Source: Mesorhizobium sp. Pch-S
Lineage (GTDB): Bacteria > Pseudomonadota > Alphaproteobacteria > Rhizobiales > Rhizobiaceae
Assembly: GCF_004136315.1 (NCBI RefSeq)
Contig: NZ_CP029562.1
Location: 124,001-188,000, forward strand
DNA length: 64,000 bases
Reading direction: 5' to 3'
A program made the position numbers and the translations under genes. Below the pieces are notes generated by a model. That model was not told the origin of the DNA and did not search any database. It saw only the letters and a program-made list of their open reading frames with translations. Position 1 is the stretch's first letter. Each line of letters starts with the position of its first letter. Positions 26,148-36,137 of this stretch are shown here, in pieces.

Positions 26148-28466
26148 ATGGCCAAGGCGGACGCGTTGCGCGCGCCCGGACGGACAGCTTTTGAGTGGCG
26201 CAGCCGTCCGCGCCGCAGCAATGCCTTGATCGGCAATGCGCGGCTGATCGCCGGCCCAGCCTACGGCAAGCTGTTGGCCGCTGAACCGATCCTGCGTCGA
26301 CTGATCCCGTCCCTGATCATCCTTTTCCTGATCGTCGTGGCCTGCCTGCGTTTCCTGTCGATGATGAGCTGGCACGACGACATCGAACGCAATGCCAAGA
26401 CAATTCTCACGCTTTCCGCAGGTGAACTCGCCAAGGCTGGCGCCGCCGCACCTGCCACCAACCCGCAGGAGCTGCTGGAAGAAGCCGTACGCCAGGGTTC
26501 GCTCGGTGCGGATCACGTGCTGGCCGTGACCGACAAGGAATTCACCGTGCTTGCGGTGTCACCGAAGTCGACCCGCTGGCAGGGCCGCACGCTCGACAGC
26601 GTCATCTCGGGCGGGCAGCCGCTGTTCCTGTTCGGTGAGCGCGCCGGCGTGCTGGAAGTCCGCATCGGTGAAACCGACTGGTACGCCGCCGTCGACCTCA
26701 GGCCCGACGGCAAGGGTGCGGCAGCCGTTCTTGTTCCGCAGGAAGCGGTCTTTGCCGAGTGGCGCAAGTCCGTCTCGCTGAACGTGACGCTGTTCGTGCT
26801 CACGGCCGGCGTGCTGCTGATCGTGCTCTATGCTTATTTCTGCCAGGTGACGCGTGCCAAGAGCGCCGACCGCATCCTCGGAGATTCCCTGCAGCGCATC
26901 GACATGGCGCTGGTCAGGGGGCGCTGTGGCCTCTGGGACTGGGACATGGCTCGCGGCAAGATGTACTGGTCGCGCTCCATGTATGACATGCTCGGTTACG
27001 AGCCTTGCGAAACGATGCTGTCCTTCGGCGAGGTCGATGAGATCATCCACCCTGAAGACGGCAACCTGTTCGAGCTGGCCGAGCGCATCATGGCACGCGA
27101 GATCGATCAGATCGACCAGGTCTTCCGCATGCGCCACGCCGATGGCCAGTGGGTGTGGATGCGCGCCAGGGCGCAGGTGATGGATCCGGACGCGCCGGAA
27201 ATCCAGCTCATCGGCATCGCTGTCGACGTCACCGAACAACGGCATCTCGCGCTTCGTTCCGAAGCCGCCGACCTGCGGCTGCGCACGGCGATCGAGAACA
27301 TCAACGAATCCTTCGTGCTGTGGGACGCGTCGGAACGGCTGGTGATGTGCAATTCCAAGTTCCAGCTCGACAACGGCCTCTCCGACCGCAGCGTCATGCC
27401 CGGCACGGCGCGTGCCGAGATCGAGGAGCGCATGCTGGCCTTCGCAGCCGAACGCCGGCTGGCCAACGCGAACGGCCCCAATGGCGGCATCACCATCGAG
27501 CGCCAGCTGGGCGACGGTCGCTGGCTGCAGGTGAACGAATTGAAGACCCGCGACGGCGGCACCGTTTCGGTCGGCTCCGATATCACACAGATCAAGCAGC
27601 ATCAGGACAAGCTCATGGACAGCGAGCGGCGTCTGATGGCCACCATCCACGATCTCAGCCTCGCCCGCCGTGCCGAGGAAGAGCGCACGCGTGAACTGGT
27701 CGAGCTGAACCGAAAATACATCCGAGAAAAGGATCGCGCCGAAGCCGCCAACCAGGCGAAATCGGAATTCCTCGCCAACATGTCACACGAGCTGCGTACG
27801 CCGCTCAATGCGATCATCGGTTTCTCGGAATTGATGGAGCAGGCGCTGTTCGGGCCGCTGGGTTCGGAGCGTTACGAAGAATACGCCACCGATATCAATT
27901 CGTCGGGCAAGTACCTGCTTGGTGTCATCAACGACATCCTCGACATGTCGAAGATCGAAGCTGGCCAGTTCTCGATCGATCGGGAGCAGATCGACCTCGG
28001 TCCGCTGATCTCCGAGACGGTACGCGTGGTCTCGCTGCAGGCCGCCCAGAAGGCGATCACCGTGGAGACACGCATCGCCGACAGCCTGTCACTGGTTGCC
28101 GACCGGCGAGCCATCAAGCAGATCGTCATCAACCTGCTGTCCAACGCGGTGAAATTCACCGGCCAGGGCGGGCATATCGTGGTGAAGGCCCGCAACGCAT
28201 CGGGAGCGCTCACACTCACCATCGAGGACAATGGCTGCGGCATTCCGAAGACAGCACTCGGCAAGCTCGGACGACCGTTCGAGCAGGTACAGAACCAGTT
28301 CTCGAAGAACCATACCGGTTCCGGCCTGGGACTCGCCATCTCGCGTTCGCTGGCCGAGCTGCACGGCGGCGCACTCAAGATCCGCTCGACGGAAGGCTCC
28401 GGCACCATCGTATCAGTACGCATCCCGCTCCGGAAGGCACCGCAGCTGGTCAAGGCCGCGGCTTGA
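26148..28466 (+). CDS. pleC: PleC-like membrane sensor histidine kinase
   Basis: The 772-residue kinase has two membrane helices (about 52-72 and 206-228) enclosing a periplasmic sensor, then two PAS domains (WDWDMARGKMYWSRSMYDML, about 255-365; NINESFVLWDASERLVMCNS, about 380-490). A HisKA domain follows with ANMSHELRTPLNAIIGFSEL (His about 547), then a HATPase with NLLSNAVKFTG, DNGCGIP and GSGLGLAISRSLAELHGG. This architecture and the glnE/degP/cyc neighbourhood match the PleC locus of rhizobia. PleC acts mainly as DivK phosphatase in cell-cycle polarity. The assignment rests on similarity and synteny recalled from Sinorhizobium, so a different PdhS-type kinase is possible. Confidence 0.8.
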   Translation: MAKADALRAPGRTAFEWRSRPRRSNALIGNARLIAGPAYGKLLAAEPILRRLIPSLIILFLIVVACLRFLSMMSWHDDIERNAKTILTLSAGELAKAGAAAPATNPQELLEEAVRQGSLGADHVLAVTDKEFTVLAVSPKSTRWQGRTLDSVISGGQPLFLFGERAGVLEVRIGETDWYAAVDLRPDGKGAAAVLVPQEAVFAEWRKSVSLNVTLFVLTAGVLLIVLYAYFCQVTRAKSADRILGDSLQRIDMALVRGRCGLWDWDMARGKMYWSRSMYDMLGYEPCETMLSFGEVDEIIHPEDGNLFELAERIMAREIDQIDQVFRMRHADGQWVWMRARAQVMDPDAPEIQLIGIAVDVTEQRHLALRSEAADLRLRTAIENINESFVLWDASERLVMCNSKFQLDNGLSDRSVMPGTARAEIEERMLAFAAERRLANANGPNGGITIERQLGDGRWLQVNELKTRDGGTVSVGSDITQIKQHQDKLMDSERRLMATIHDLSLARRAEEERTRELVELNRKYIREKDRAEAANQAKSEFLANMSHELRTPLNAIIGFSELMEQALFGPLGSERYEEYATDINSSGKYLLGVINDILDMSKIEAGQFSIDREQIDLGPLISETVRVVSLQAAQKAITVETRIADSLSLVADRRAIKQIVINLLSNAVKFTGQGGHIVVKARNASGALTLTIEDNGCGIPKTALGKLGRPFEQVQNQFSKNHTGSGLGLAISRSLAELHGGALKIRSTEGSGTIVSVRIPLRKAPQLVKAAA

Positions 28467-28520
28467 GGATGCCCCCGCAAGAGGTTGCGGGGCCCTTCGG
28501 ACAAGATCTTCCGACAGGAT

Positions 28521-28554
28521 AAAACACCCGGCGGCGGTTGCCGCCGGGTGTTTT
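28521..28554. terminator. Bidirectional terminator between pleC and the EF-hand gene
   Basis: Perfect 14-base stem (28521-28534 with 28541-28554), six-base loop, with A4 and T4 at the ends; between convergent genes. Confidence 0.9.
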
Positions 28555-28563
28555 CGGTGAAGT

Positions 28564-29019
28564 TTATTCGACTTCGCTCTGGCGATGGTCGCGACCACCA
28601 CGCTTCGGCAGCTCGCTCTTTTCGATCTTGCCGTCATTGTTCTTGTCGAACAGCGCGAACATCTTCTTCTGGTGTGCGGTGACGTCTTCCTGGGTGAGGA
28701 CGCCCTCACCCTTGCTGTCGTAACGTTCGACCATGCGCTTCGCCATTCGTTCGAAACGCGCCTTCTCCAGCGCCGCGGCAAGCTGTTCGACGGTGACCTT
28801 GCCGCCATTGTCGGCGAGGATCTTCTTCAGTTCCGGGTTCATCGCTTCCGAGAACTGATCGAAGGTGATGCCACCCTCGGAATCCTTCAAGGCCTTCTGG
28901 AGGCGCCAGTGCGAGCCATCGCGCATGTCGCCGCCCTTGTTCTGTTCGGCATGGGCGGCGGTTCCAACGAGGCCGGCAAGGGTCGCAAATGCGAAGGCAA
29001 GTTTCGTCGACTTTTTCAT
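28564..29019 (-). CDS. Exported EF-hand protein
   Basis: A 151-residue secreted protein: signal peptide MKKSTKLAFAFATLAGLVGT ending AAHA-EQ, then several EF-hand-like loops. The clearest is FALFDKNNDGKIEKSELPKR near the C-terminus, a full DxNxDGxIxxxE calcium loop. Weaker ones are YDSKGEGVLTQED and DSEGGITFDQF. It probably binds calcium in the periplasm. The ATG at 29019 has AGGAGAAACCG before it. The gene lies 60 bases downstream of glnE in the same direction and is terminated by the hairpin at 28521. Its role there is unknown. Confidence 0.88.
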   Translation of the reverse strand: MKKSTKLAFAFATLAGLVGTAAHAEQNKGGDMRDGSHWRLQKALKDSEGGITFDQFSEAMNPELKKILADNGGKVTVEQLAAALEKARFERMAKRMVERYDSKGEGVLTQEDVTAHQKKMFALFDKNNDGKIEKSELPKRGGRDHRQSEVE

Positions 29020-29081
29020 CGGTTTCTCCTGTTGCATCGTCACCCCCGATGCTTTGGAAACCGCCCGGAGGCGTCAGTTCC

Positions 29082-32048
29082 TCACGAGCGTTTCCCACGC
29101 AGCAAAAGGTCGAAGTCCTTCCTGACCTTTCGCGACGTCTCTTTGAGGTGCGCTTCCAGCACCGTGAAATCCGGCAGATCGGTTGCTGCCAAAAGAAGAT
29201 CGACCAGACCCGGCGGCACGTCATCGCGTTCGAACGTGCTGGTCAGGCACAGCCTGATCATCTGGGTAACCGACAAATACAGCGAATATGCGTCGCAAAG
29301 CGCGTGCCGGATCTCGGGATCGGCAAAGTTTGGCGCCAATCTCGCCAAAGTCTGTGCGGTGCCGGGCGTGCGAACATCGCCTTCAAGTTGGGCTGTGATG
29401 GTTGCCACCTGAGCGACAAATTCCAGGTCGATCAGACCACCGGGAATGAGCTTGATGTCCCAGAGGTCGTGTGGTGGCTTCTCTTCCTCGATCAGCTTGC
29501 GCATCTCGACAGCCTCGGCGGCCACCTTGGCGCGGTCGCGCGGCTGCGCCAGGATGTTGTCCACCTCCTGTTCGATCTCGGCGCACAGAGCGGGATCTCC
29601 GGCAACTGCCCTCGCCCGCGTCAGCGCCATCTGTTCCCAGGTCCAGGCTTCCTGCCGCTGATACTTGCGGAAGGCGTCGACATGCGTCGCCACAGGCCCC
29701 TTGTTGCCGGATGGCCGCAGCCTCAGATCGAGCTCGTAGAGCACGCCTTCGGCGGTCGGCGCCGAAACAGCAGCGATCAGGCGCTGCGTCAGGCGGGCGA
29801 AGTAGTGCGATGGCGCCAGAGGCTTCTCGCCATCCGACTCTTCCGCCTGCTCGTCATGGTCATAGAGCAGGATAAGGTCGACGTCCGAACCAGCAGTCAG
29901 CTCGCGGCTACCCAGCTTGCCCATCCCCAGAAGCGCGATCCTGCCTCCCGGGATATGGCCGTGGCGCTGTGCAAACTCCTCCACCACCGCGTCCAATGCC
30001 GCTCCGATGGTCAAGTCAGCGAGATCGGAAAAGGCACGGCCGGCACGCGCCGCATCGATCGAACCGGCCAGAAGCCGTACGCCGATGAGGAACTTCTGCT
30101 CGGCCGCGAAGATGCGCAGGCGGTCGAGTACCTCTTCATAGGCGCGGTCGCCGTCAAGAAATGCCGCCAGTCTCGCCGACAGATAGGTGCGGTTTGGCAG
30201 TTCGGTGAGCAGTGCAGGATCGAGCAGGCCATCGAACACATGCGGGCGGCGCGTGATGATTGCCGCCAGCCGCGGCGCAGCACCCATGATGGTCGCCATC
30301 AGCCTGAGCAGCCCCGGATTGGACTGCAGCAGCGAAAACAGCTGGATGCCCGCCGGCAAGCCGGACAGGAATTCGTCGAAGCGCATCAGCGCCTCATCGG
30401 CGCGGCGTGTCTTGCCGAATGCCTCCAGGAGCGCAGGCGTTAGTTCGGTCAGCCGCTCGCGGGCCTCGGCCGAACGCGTCACCTTGTAGCGGCCGAAATG
30501 CCAGGTTCGGATGACGCGACAGATGTCACTCGGCCGCTGGAACCCCAGTCCGAGCAAGGTCTGCAGGGTGTCCGGATCATCGACGTCACCGGTGAAGACC
30601 AGATTGCCTACGCCGGCCGAGAGTTCAGGCGCGGCCTCGAACAAGGCCGCATAGTGGCCTTCCACCTGCTGCAAGGCGGCGCGTAGCGTCGTGGAGAAAG
30701 TCCCGGCATCCTTGTAGCCCAGCATGTGGGCGATGCGCTCCAGCCCCTCGTCGTCTTCCGGCAGCATGTGGGTCTGTTCGTCCGCCACCATCTGGATGGC
30801 GTGTTCGACGCGGCGCAGGAACCAGTATTGCTGGGTGAGAACATCGCGCGCTTCAGGCGTGATCCAGCTGCGTTCTGCAAGTTCAGCAAGCATCGGCACC
30901 GTCTCGCGCCCGCGCAACTCCGGGAAACGGCCACCGGCGATGAGCTGCTGCGTCTGCACGAAGAATTCGATCTCGCGGATACCGCCGCGGCCAAGCTTGA
31001 CGTTGTGGCCTTTGACCGCGACCTCGCCATGCCCCTTGTGAGCGTGAATCTGGCGCTTGATCGAATGGACGTCGGCGATCGCCGCATAGTCCATGTATTT
31101 GCGCCAGACATAAGGCTGGAGTTCCTTGAGAAAGGCTTCGCCGGCTGCGATGTCGCCGGCTACGGGCCGCGCCTTGATCATCGCGGCGCGCTCCCAGTTC
31201 TGCCCCCTGCCCTCGTAATAGGTGAGTGCCGCCTCCACCGGGATCGCGAGCGGCGTCGAACCGGGATCGGGCCGCAACCTGAGATCGGTGCGGAAGACAT
31301 AACCATGTTCGGTGCGATCCTGGAGAATGCGAACCAGGCGACGAGTCAACCGTGAAAACAGTTCGGTGGCATCGAGCGGGTCGATCACCGCCGGAGCTTC
31401 CGGCTCGAAGAAGACGACAAGGTCGATATCGGACGAGAAGTTCAGCTCGTGAGCGCCGAGCTTGCCCATGCCAAGCAGGATCCATCCGGACTTCAGTGTC
31501 GGGTTCTTCGGATCGACCAGCTTCAGCTTGCCCTGTTCGTGGGCGTCGCGCAGCAGAAAATCGACCGCCGCGCGGATCGAGGCGTCGGCCAGATTGGAAA
31601 GCCTGCGCACGGTCAGCGACGTCTCGGCAATCCCGGCCAGATCGTCGAGCGCGATCAGGAAATGCGCCTCGGCCTTGAGAAGACGCAGTTCCATCATCAG
31701 GCTTTGCTCGGAAACGTTCTCCAAGCGCGACGCGGTGCCCATCATCTCGGCTACCGCGGCAAGTCGTTGTTCGACCGTTTCGTCGAACAACGCGTCCAGT
31801 ATCTGCGGGCGGCGTCTCGCCACATCGCGCAGGAACGGAGAAAGATCAAACACGGCAGCCAGGAAATCCTGCGCGTCTCCCTTGCCGGCCAGGAACGCCG
31901 CCAGGCGCGACAGTTCGTCTTCCTTGGCTGCTGCGGCAATGTCGGCAAGTTCCTCGCGTGCATGACCGACATCGAGCGGCGCAAGTTTCAATTTCGGCTG
32001 CAGGCGAAGCCCTGCCTTTTCCCGCTCAGCCGCCGCACTTGCCGTCAT
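29082..32048 (-). CDS. glnE: Bifunctional glutamine synthetase adenylyltransferase/deadenylase
   Basis: GlnE adenylylates glutamine synthetase when nitrogen is plentiful and removes AMP when it is scarce, under PII control. The 988-residue length is normal. There are two nucleotidyltransferase domains: an N-terminal one with ELNFSSDIDLVVFFEPEAPA and a C-terminal one with SRELTAGSDVDLILLYDHDE, each with the paired aspartates that bind metal. A helical region between them carries the PII-sensing part. The ATG at 32048 overlaps the stop of the upstream kinase (ATGA), so the genes are translationally coupled. Upstream in-frame starts inside the kinase gene lack homology. Confidence 0.96.
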   Translation of the reverse strand: MTASAAAEREKAGLRLQPKLKLAPLDVGHAREELADIAAAAKEDELSRLAAFLAGKGDAQDFLAAVFDLSPFLRDVARRRPQILDALFDETVEQRLAAVAEMMGTASRLENVSEQSLMMELRLLKAEAHFLIALDDLAGIAETSLTVRRLSNLADASIRAAVDFLLRDAHEQGKLKLVDPKNPTLKSGWILLGMGKLGAHELNFSSDIDLVVFFEPEAPAVIDPLDATELFSRLTRRLVRILQDRTEHGYVFRTDLRLRPDPGSTPLAIPVEAALTYYEGRGQNWERAAMIKARPVAGDIAAGEAFLKELQPYVWRKYMDYAAIADVHSIKRQIHAHKGHGEVAVKGHNVKLGRGGIREIEFFVQTQQLIAGGRFPELRGRETVPMLAELAERSWITPEARDVLTQQYWFLRRVEHAIQMVADEQTHMLPEDDEGLERIAHMLGYKDAGTFSTTLRAALQQVEGHYAALFEAAPELSAGVGNLVFTGDVDDPDTLQTLLGLGFQRPSDICRVIRTWHFGRYKVTRSAEARERLTELTPALLEAFGKTRRADEALMRFDEFLSGLPAGIQLFSLLQSNPGLLRLMATIMGAAPRLAAIITRRPHVFDGLLDPALLTELPNRTYLSARLAAFLDGDRAYEEVLDRLRIFAAEQKFLIGVRLLAGSIDAARAGRAFSDLADLTIGAALDAVVEEFAQRHGHIPGGRIALLGMGKLGSRELTAGSDVDLILLYDHDEQAEESDGEKPLAPSHYFARLTQRLIAAVSAPTAEGVLYELDLRLRPSGNKGPVATHVDAFRKYQRQEAWTWEQMALTRARAVAGDPALCAEIEQEVDNILAQPRDRAKVAAEAVEMRKLIEEEKPPHDLWDIKLIPGGLIDLEFVAQVATITAQLEGDVRTPGTAQTLARLAPNFADPEIRHALCDAYSLYLSVTQMIRLCLTSTFERDDVPPGLVDLLLAATDLPDFTVLEAHLKETSRKVRKDFDLLLRGKRS

Positions 32049-33529
32049 CCGTTTCTCCCCGACGAAACTTCCCGCTCCGGAAAGCTCATGACGACGCATA
32101 GTCCAGGATCGGCAGGCTGCAGATCAAGGGTGCCCTTGTGGAATTTCATGATTGCCTTGGCGAGGCTAAGCCCGAGTCCCGATCCGGGTTGCGAGCGGCT
32201 TTTTTCTAGCCGCACGAACCTTTCGGTGACGCGCGCACGGTCGGCGTCGTCCGGGATGCCCTGGCCATTGTCGGCCACGGTGAGCCTGATCGAGCCCGCC
32301 CTGCGTTCGAGCGTGACCCGCACCGCGGGGCTGGCCGTGGCATCGATCGAATACTTGATCGCATTGTCGACGATATTGGATAGCGCCTGCCCGACGAGTT
32401 CCCGGTTACCATCGATCAGATATGGCCCGGTGACATTGGCTTCCAGGCCGACGCCCGCTTCTTCCGCCACCGGCTCATAAAGCTCGACGACATCGCGGAC
32501 GGTCGCGGCCAGGTCGACCTGCGTCACGTTCTCGGACGAATAGCCAGCCTCAAGACGAGAGATCATCAGGATGGCGTTAAAGGTCTTGATGAGCTGGTCG
32601 GACTCCGCGATCGTGCCTTCGAGGGCAGACTTGTAATCGGCCGCACTGTGCTTGCCCGACAGCACGGCCTCGGCCCGATTGCGCAGCCGGGTCAGCGGCG
32701 TCTTGAGGTCGTGTGCGATGTTGTCGGAGACCTGTTTCAGGCCTTCGTTCAAGGTGGCGATGCGCGCCAGCATGGCGTTGAGGTTTTCGGAAAGCCGGTC
32801 GAACTCATCGCCTGCTCCACTGACCGGAAGCCGGCCGGTCAGGTCGCCACCCATGATGCGGCGGCTGGCCTCCGACACGTTGTCGATGCGCTTGAGCGCG
32901 GTGCGGCCGACCAGGAACCAGATCAGCAATGCGCCCAGTCCCATCATGCCGAGCGTCAGGGTGAGCGCCCGACGAACAACACTGCGGAACCGCTCGGGCT
33001 CGCCGAGGTCGCGGCCGACAAGCAGGATCATCTGGTTGGGCAGCCGCACCACAAGGGCAATGGCATCGTGGCCCTTGTTGCGGCGTATCTGCGCCGGTGC
33101 CTGCCCGGAAGACTTGCTGGCGTCGTTCGCGCCCTGCGCCTGTTCACCGCCGCTTTCGCCATAGCGTTCGTAGGAAAACGGGATCTCCGTCCAGCCCTCG
33201 CGGGCAATCACCCCCGGCTCGATGCTCTGGACGTTGCCGGCCAGGACCTCGCCGTTGGGATCGGCGATCATGTAGAGATTGGCCCCGGGCGCGCGTGACC
33301 GCCGCTCCATGGTGCGCACGAGAAAAGGCAGGCCACCACGCTGATAGGAACGGGCAAGATCGGCCACTTCCTCGTTGATGGTTTCCTGCGTCTGCGCCGT
33401 CAGCATGCGTGCCGACAACGAGGTCATGTAGAAGACCAGCAGAACCGCGCAGATCGCAAACAGCAGAAGATACAGCGCGGAAAGGCGCGCCGCCGTCGTC
33501 TTCATGATGGCTGGCACGGTCAGAGCCAT
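32045..33529 (-). CDS. Envelope-type sensor histidine kinase paired with the adjacent response regulator
   Basis: This 494-residue kinase has two membrane helices (LSALYLLLFAICAVLLVFYM near 16-35; LGMMGLGALLIWFLVGRTAL near 190-210) around a periplasmic region with a polar Gln/Ser/Lys stretch. A HAMP linker follows (RRIMGGDLTGRLPVSGAGDE). The phosphorylation site is His273 in NIAHDLKTPLTRLRNRAE, and the ATPase has NIVDNAIKYS and GSGLGLSLAKAIMKFHKG. The class resembles the CopS/CusS-like or PhoR group. It follows the response regulator gene by six bases and runs into glnE with an ATGA overlap, while degP stands upstream. An envelope-stress role is inferred from that neighbour. Confidence 0.9.
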   Translation of the reverse strand: MALTVPAIMKTTAARLSALYLLLFAICAVLLVFYMTSLSARMLTAQTQETINEEVADLARSYQRGGLPFLVRTMERRSRAPGANLYMIADPNGEVLAGNVQSIEPGVIAREGWTEIPFSYERYGESGGEQAQGANDASKSSGQAPAQIRRNKGHDAIALVVRLPNQMILLVGRDLGEPERFRSVVRRALTLTLGMMGLGALLIWFLVGRTALKRIDNVSEASRRIMGGDLTGRLPVSGAGDEFDRLSENLNAMLARIATLNEGLKQVSDNIAHDLKTPLTRLRNRAEAVLSGKHSAADYKSALEGTIAESDQLIKTFNAILMISRLEAGYSSENVTQVDLAATVRDVVELYEPVAEEAGVGLEANVTGPYLIDGNRELVGQALSNIVDNAIKYSIDATASPAVRVTLERRAGSIRLTVADNGQGIPDDADRARVTERFVRLEKSRSQPGSGLGLSLAKAIMKFHKGTLDLQPADPGLCVVMSFPEREVSSGRNG

Positions 33530-33535
33530 CGAGAC

Positions 33536-34213
33536 CTAACCGCCGCTCTTCAGCATGTAGCCGGCGCCACGAATGGTATGCAGGATCGGCTTTTCAAAGC
33601 CCTTTTCGATCTTGCCGCGCAGCCGCGACACGTGCACGTCGATGACATTGGTCTGGGGATCGAAATGATAGTCCCAGACGTTCTCGAGCAGCATGGTGCG
33701 CGTCACCACCTGGCCGGCATGACGCATCAGATATTCGAGCAGGCGGAATTCGCGGGGCTGCAGGACGATTTCCTTGCCGGCGCGCTTGACCGAATGCGAC
33801 AGCCGGTCGAGTTCGAGATCACCGCTCCTGTAGACCGTCTCGCTCTCCTTCACGCCAGCGCGGCGATTCAGGACCTCGACCCGCGCCAGCAGCTCGGAGA
33901 AGGCATAAGGCTTGGTCAGGTAATCATCGCCACCTGCGCGCAACCCGGTTACGCGGTCATCCACCTCGCCCAGCGCCGACAGAATGAGCACCGGCGTGGT
34001 GTTTCCGCGCGAACGCAATGCTGCGATGACCGAAAGACCATCGCGACGCGGCAGCATGCGGTCGACGACCATCACGTCGTATTCGCCGCTGTCGGCCAGT
34101 GCGAAACCGGACTCGCCGTCGCCGGCGACATGGGCTGTATGGCCAGCCTCGGTGAAGGCCTTTTCCAGATAGTCGGCGGCTTCCCGATCGTCTTCGATGA
34201 TCAGAATCTTCAT
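33536..34213 (-). CDS. OmpR/PhoB-family response regulator
   Basis: A 225-residue two-domain regulator. The receiver starts MKILIIEDDREAADYLEKAF, with the phospho-acceptor Asp51 in MVVDRMLPRRDG and the conserved Lys in DYLTKPYAFSE. The DNA-binding domain is winged-helix OmpR type (VLQPREFRLLEYLMRHAGQV; NVIDVHVSRLRGKIEKGF). I choose the ATG at 34213 because the receiver fold begins there; an earlier ATG at 34255 adds 14 residues. It is the partner of the kinase at 32045-33529. Whether degP, just upstream, belongs to its regulon is a natural guess. Confidence 0.92.
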   Translation of the reverse strand: MKILIIEDDREAADYLEKAFTEAGHTAHVAGDGESGFALADSGEYDVMVVDRMLPRRDGLSVIAALRSRGNTTPVLILSALGEVDDRVTGLRAGGDDYLTKPYAFSELLARVEVLNRRAGVKESETVYRSGDLELDRLSHSVKRAGKEIVLQPREFRLLEYLMRHAGQVVTRTMLLENVWDYHFDPQTNVIDVHVSRLRGKIEKGFEKPILHTIRGAGYMLKSGG

Positions 34214-34524
34214 GGAGCCGTTATACGCAATTTCCGAAGCCGTTGCGGCAGACATCTCTGGACATCCTGTGATTTTGCGGCAGCGGGACGAGAGCCCCGC
34301 TGCCGCTGAGGTCGGACACTACTGACTGACACGCCGACCCTGCTTCCTTCACGGCGATCCGGGGGTGCGACACCGCCGTTCCGGAAGCAATGTTTCCGGA
34401 TGCACGACCACCGGGAGTGGCGGCAACCGAAAGGCACCGACCGGCACGGGATTGTCCGGCTCGCCTGGTTCAGTGCCCCCACTGCCCCAGGCGCCTGCGG
34501 CTCTCCCTTGCCAGCGGCGATCGA
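34214..34524. other. Intergenic region with an inverted repeat between degP and the response regulator
   Basis: About 310 bases downstream of degP. It holds an 11-base inverted repeat (34277-34287 with 34296-34306, GC-rich, loop of eight) without a T-run, which may be a processing or weak termination site. No gene is seen. Confidence 0.45.
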
Positions 34525-36048
34525 TCAGCCCTTGGCGACCGGCAGCGTCACGAAGCGGTTGGTGTCTTCGCGGCTGATCTGCACCAGCACCTGCTTGCGA
34601 CCGGCCTTCTGCGCTTCCTTCATCGCATTGGAGATATCGGAGGCGCCGGCCACTTCCTGGCTGTTGATGGCAGTGATGACATCACCGGCCTGGATGCCGC
34701 GATCGGCGGCATCGCTGTCGGGATCGACGTCGGTCACGACCACGCCCTTGCCGTTGTCGGACTTGGTGACCGTCAGGCCGAGGTCGGCCAGGGAGTTGGT
34801 CCCCGACGGCTCGGATGGCTTGCCGGCCGACGCCATCTTGTCGCCATTCGGCAGCTTGCCGAGGTCGACCTTGATGGTCTCTGCCTTGCCGCCGCGCCAG
34901 ACGGTGACATCCACCGACTTGCCGGGCTGATAGGCGCCGATCAGGCGGGCCAGTTCCTTGGTGGTCGCGACATCCTTGCCGTCGACCTGGGTGATGACGT
35001 CGCCAGCGACAATGCCGGCCTTCTTGGCGGGGCTGTCGTCCTGGGCACCGGAAACCAGGGCGCCCTTTTCAGCCTTCAGGCCGAGTGACTCGGCGATATC
35101 GGCCGTGACCGGCTGGATTTCGACACCGAGCCAGCCGCGTTCGATCGTGCCGCCCTTCATCAGCACCTCCACGACCTGCTTGGCGGTGGAAGCCGGAATG
35201 TCGAAGGCGATGCCGACGCTGCCACCCGAAGGCGAGAAGATCGCGGTGTTGATGCCGACCACCTGGCCGCTCTGGTTGAAGGTCGGGCCACCGGAGTTGC
35301 CACGGTTCACCGGGGCGTCGATCTGGATGAAGTCGTCATAGGGGCCGGCGCCGATGTCCCGGCCACGCGCCGAGACGATACCGGAGGTAACGGTGCCGCC
35401 AAGGCCGAACGGATTGCCGACGGCGACCACCCAGTCGCCGACACGGACCTTGGAGTCGTCGGCAAACTCGACATAGGTGAATTTCTGGTCCTTGCTGTCG
35501 ACCTTGAGCACCGCGAGGTCGGTGCGCTGGTCGGTACCGACCAGCTTGGCGTCGAATTCCTTGCCGTCTGTCATGACGACGGTGAAGGCGGTGCCGCCAT
35601 CGACCACGTGATTGTTGGTGACGATGTAGCCGTCCTCGGAAATGAAGAAGCCCGAGCCCTGCGCGACCGGACGCGGCTCGCGGTTGGGGTTGTCACGATG
35701 CTGGAAGCTGCGGCCACCCTGGCCGTTGGGACCACGGAACTCCTTGAAGAAGCGCTTGAGCTGCGGATTGTCCTGGAAAAAGTCGGGAGCGTCGAAGGGC
35801 ATGCCGCCGTCATCGGAAGCCGGCTGGACCTTGGCCTTGACCTGCACCGAAACAACGGCCGGCGAGACCTTCTCGACAAGATCGGCGAAACCCGGAACCT
35901 GGGGAGCCTGAACGTTGACGGCCTCGGCCATCACGGGGGCCGTCCCGGTGGTCACCGCAGCGAAGCCGATGGCGCCGGCGATCGCCAGCGAAGCGGCTGC
36001 AGCGGCAAGGCGCGAACGGGTACGGGAGGAAGTGGGGGTAGCAGTCAT
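34525..36048 (-). CDS. degP: Do/DegP-family periplasmic serine protease
   Basis: DegP degrades or refolds damaged periplasmic proteins. The 507-residue protein has an N-terminal export segment (SLAIAGAIGFAAVTTGTAPV), a trypsin-like domain with the triad His147 (TNNHVVDGG), Asp177 (RTDLAVLKVD) and Ser252 (RGNSGGPTFN), and two PDZ domains (about 300-385 and 410-500; VSGAQDDSPAKKAGIVAGDV, VVTDVDPDSDAADRGIQAGD). A Gly/Arg/Asn-rich loop lies before the catalytic His. The ATG at 36048 is preferred because the signal sequence starts there; AGAGGA lies about ten bases before it. It is followed by a two-component system and preceded by the cytochrome-c maturation genes. Confidence 0.95.
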   Translation of the reverse strand: MTATPTSSRTRSRLAAAAASLAIAGAIGFAAVTTGTAPVMAEAVNVQAPQVPGFADLVEKVSPAVVSVQVKAKVQPASDDGGMPFDAPDFFQDNPQLKRFFKEFRGPNGQGGRSFQHRDNPNREPRPVAQGSGFFISEDGYIVTNNHVVDGGTAFTVVMTDGKEFDAKLVGTDQRTDLAVLKVDSKDQKFTYVEFADDSKVRVGDWVVAVGNPFGLGGTVTSGIVSARGRDIGAGPYDDFIQIDAPVNRGNSGGPTFNQSGQVVGINTAIFSPSGGSVGIAFDIPASTAKQVVEVLMKGGTIERGWLGVEIQPVTADIAESLGLKAEKGALVSGAQDDSPAKKAGIVAGDVITQVDGKDVATTKELARLIGAYQPGKSVDVTVWRGGKAETIKVDLGKLPNGDKMASAGKPSEPSGTNSLADLGLTVTKSDNGKGVVVTDVDPDSDAADRGIQAGDVITAINSQEVAGASDISNAMKEAQKAGRKQVLVQISREDTNRFVTLPVAKG

Positions 36049-36137
36049 TGATCCGTTGTCCTCTAGAACTGGACGCTCAAGCGGCATCCTTCGGGACAAC
36101 AGATAGAGAAGGCGACATTACCGCTTCATTTCCAGTA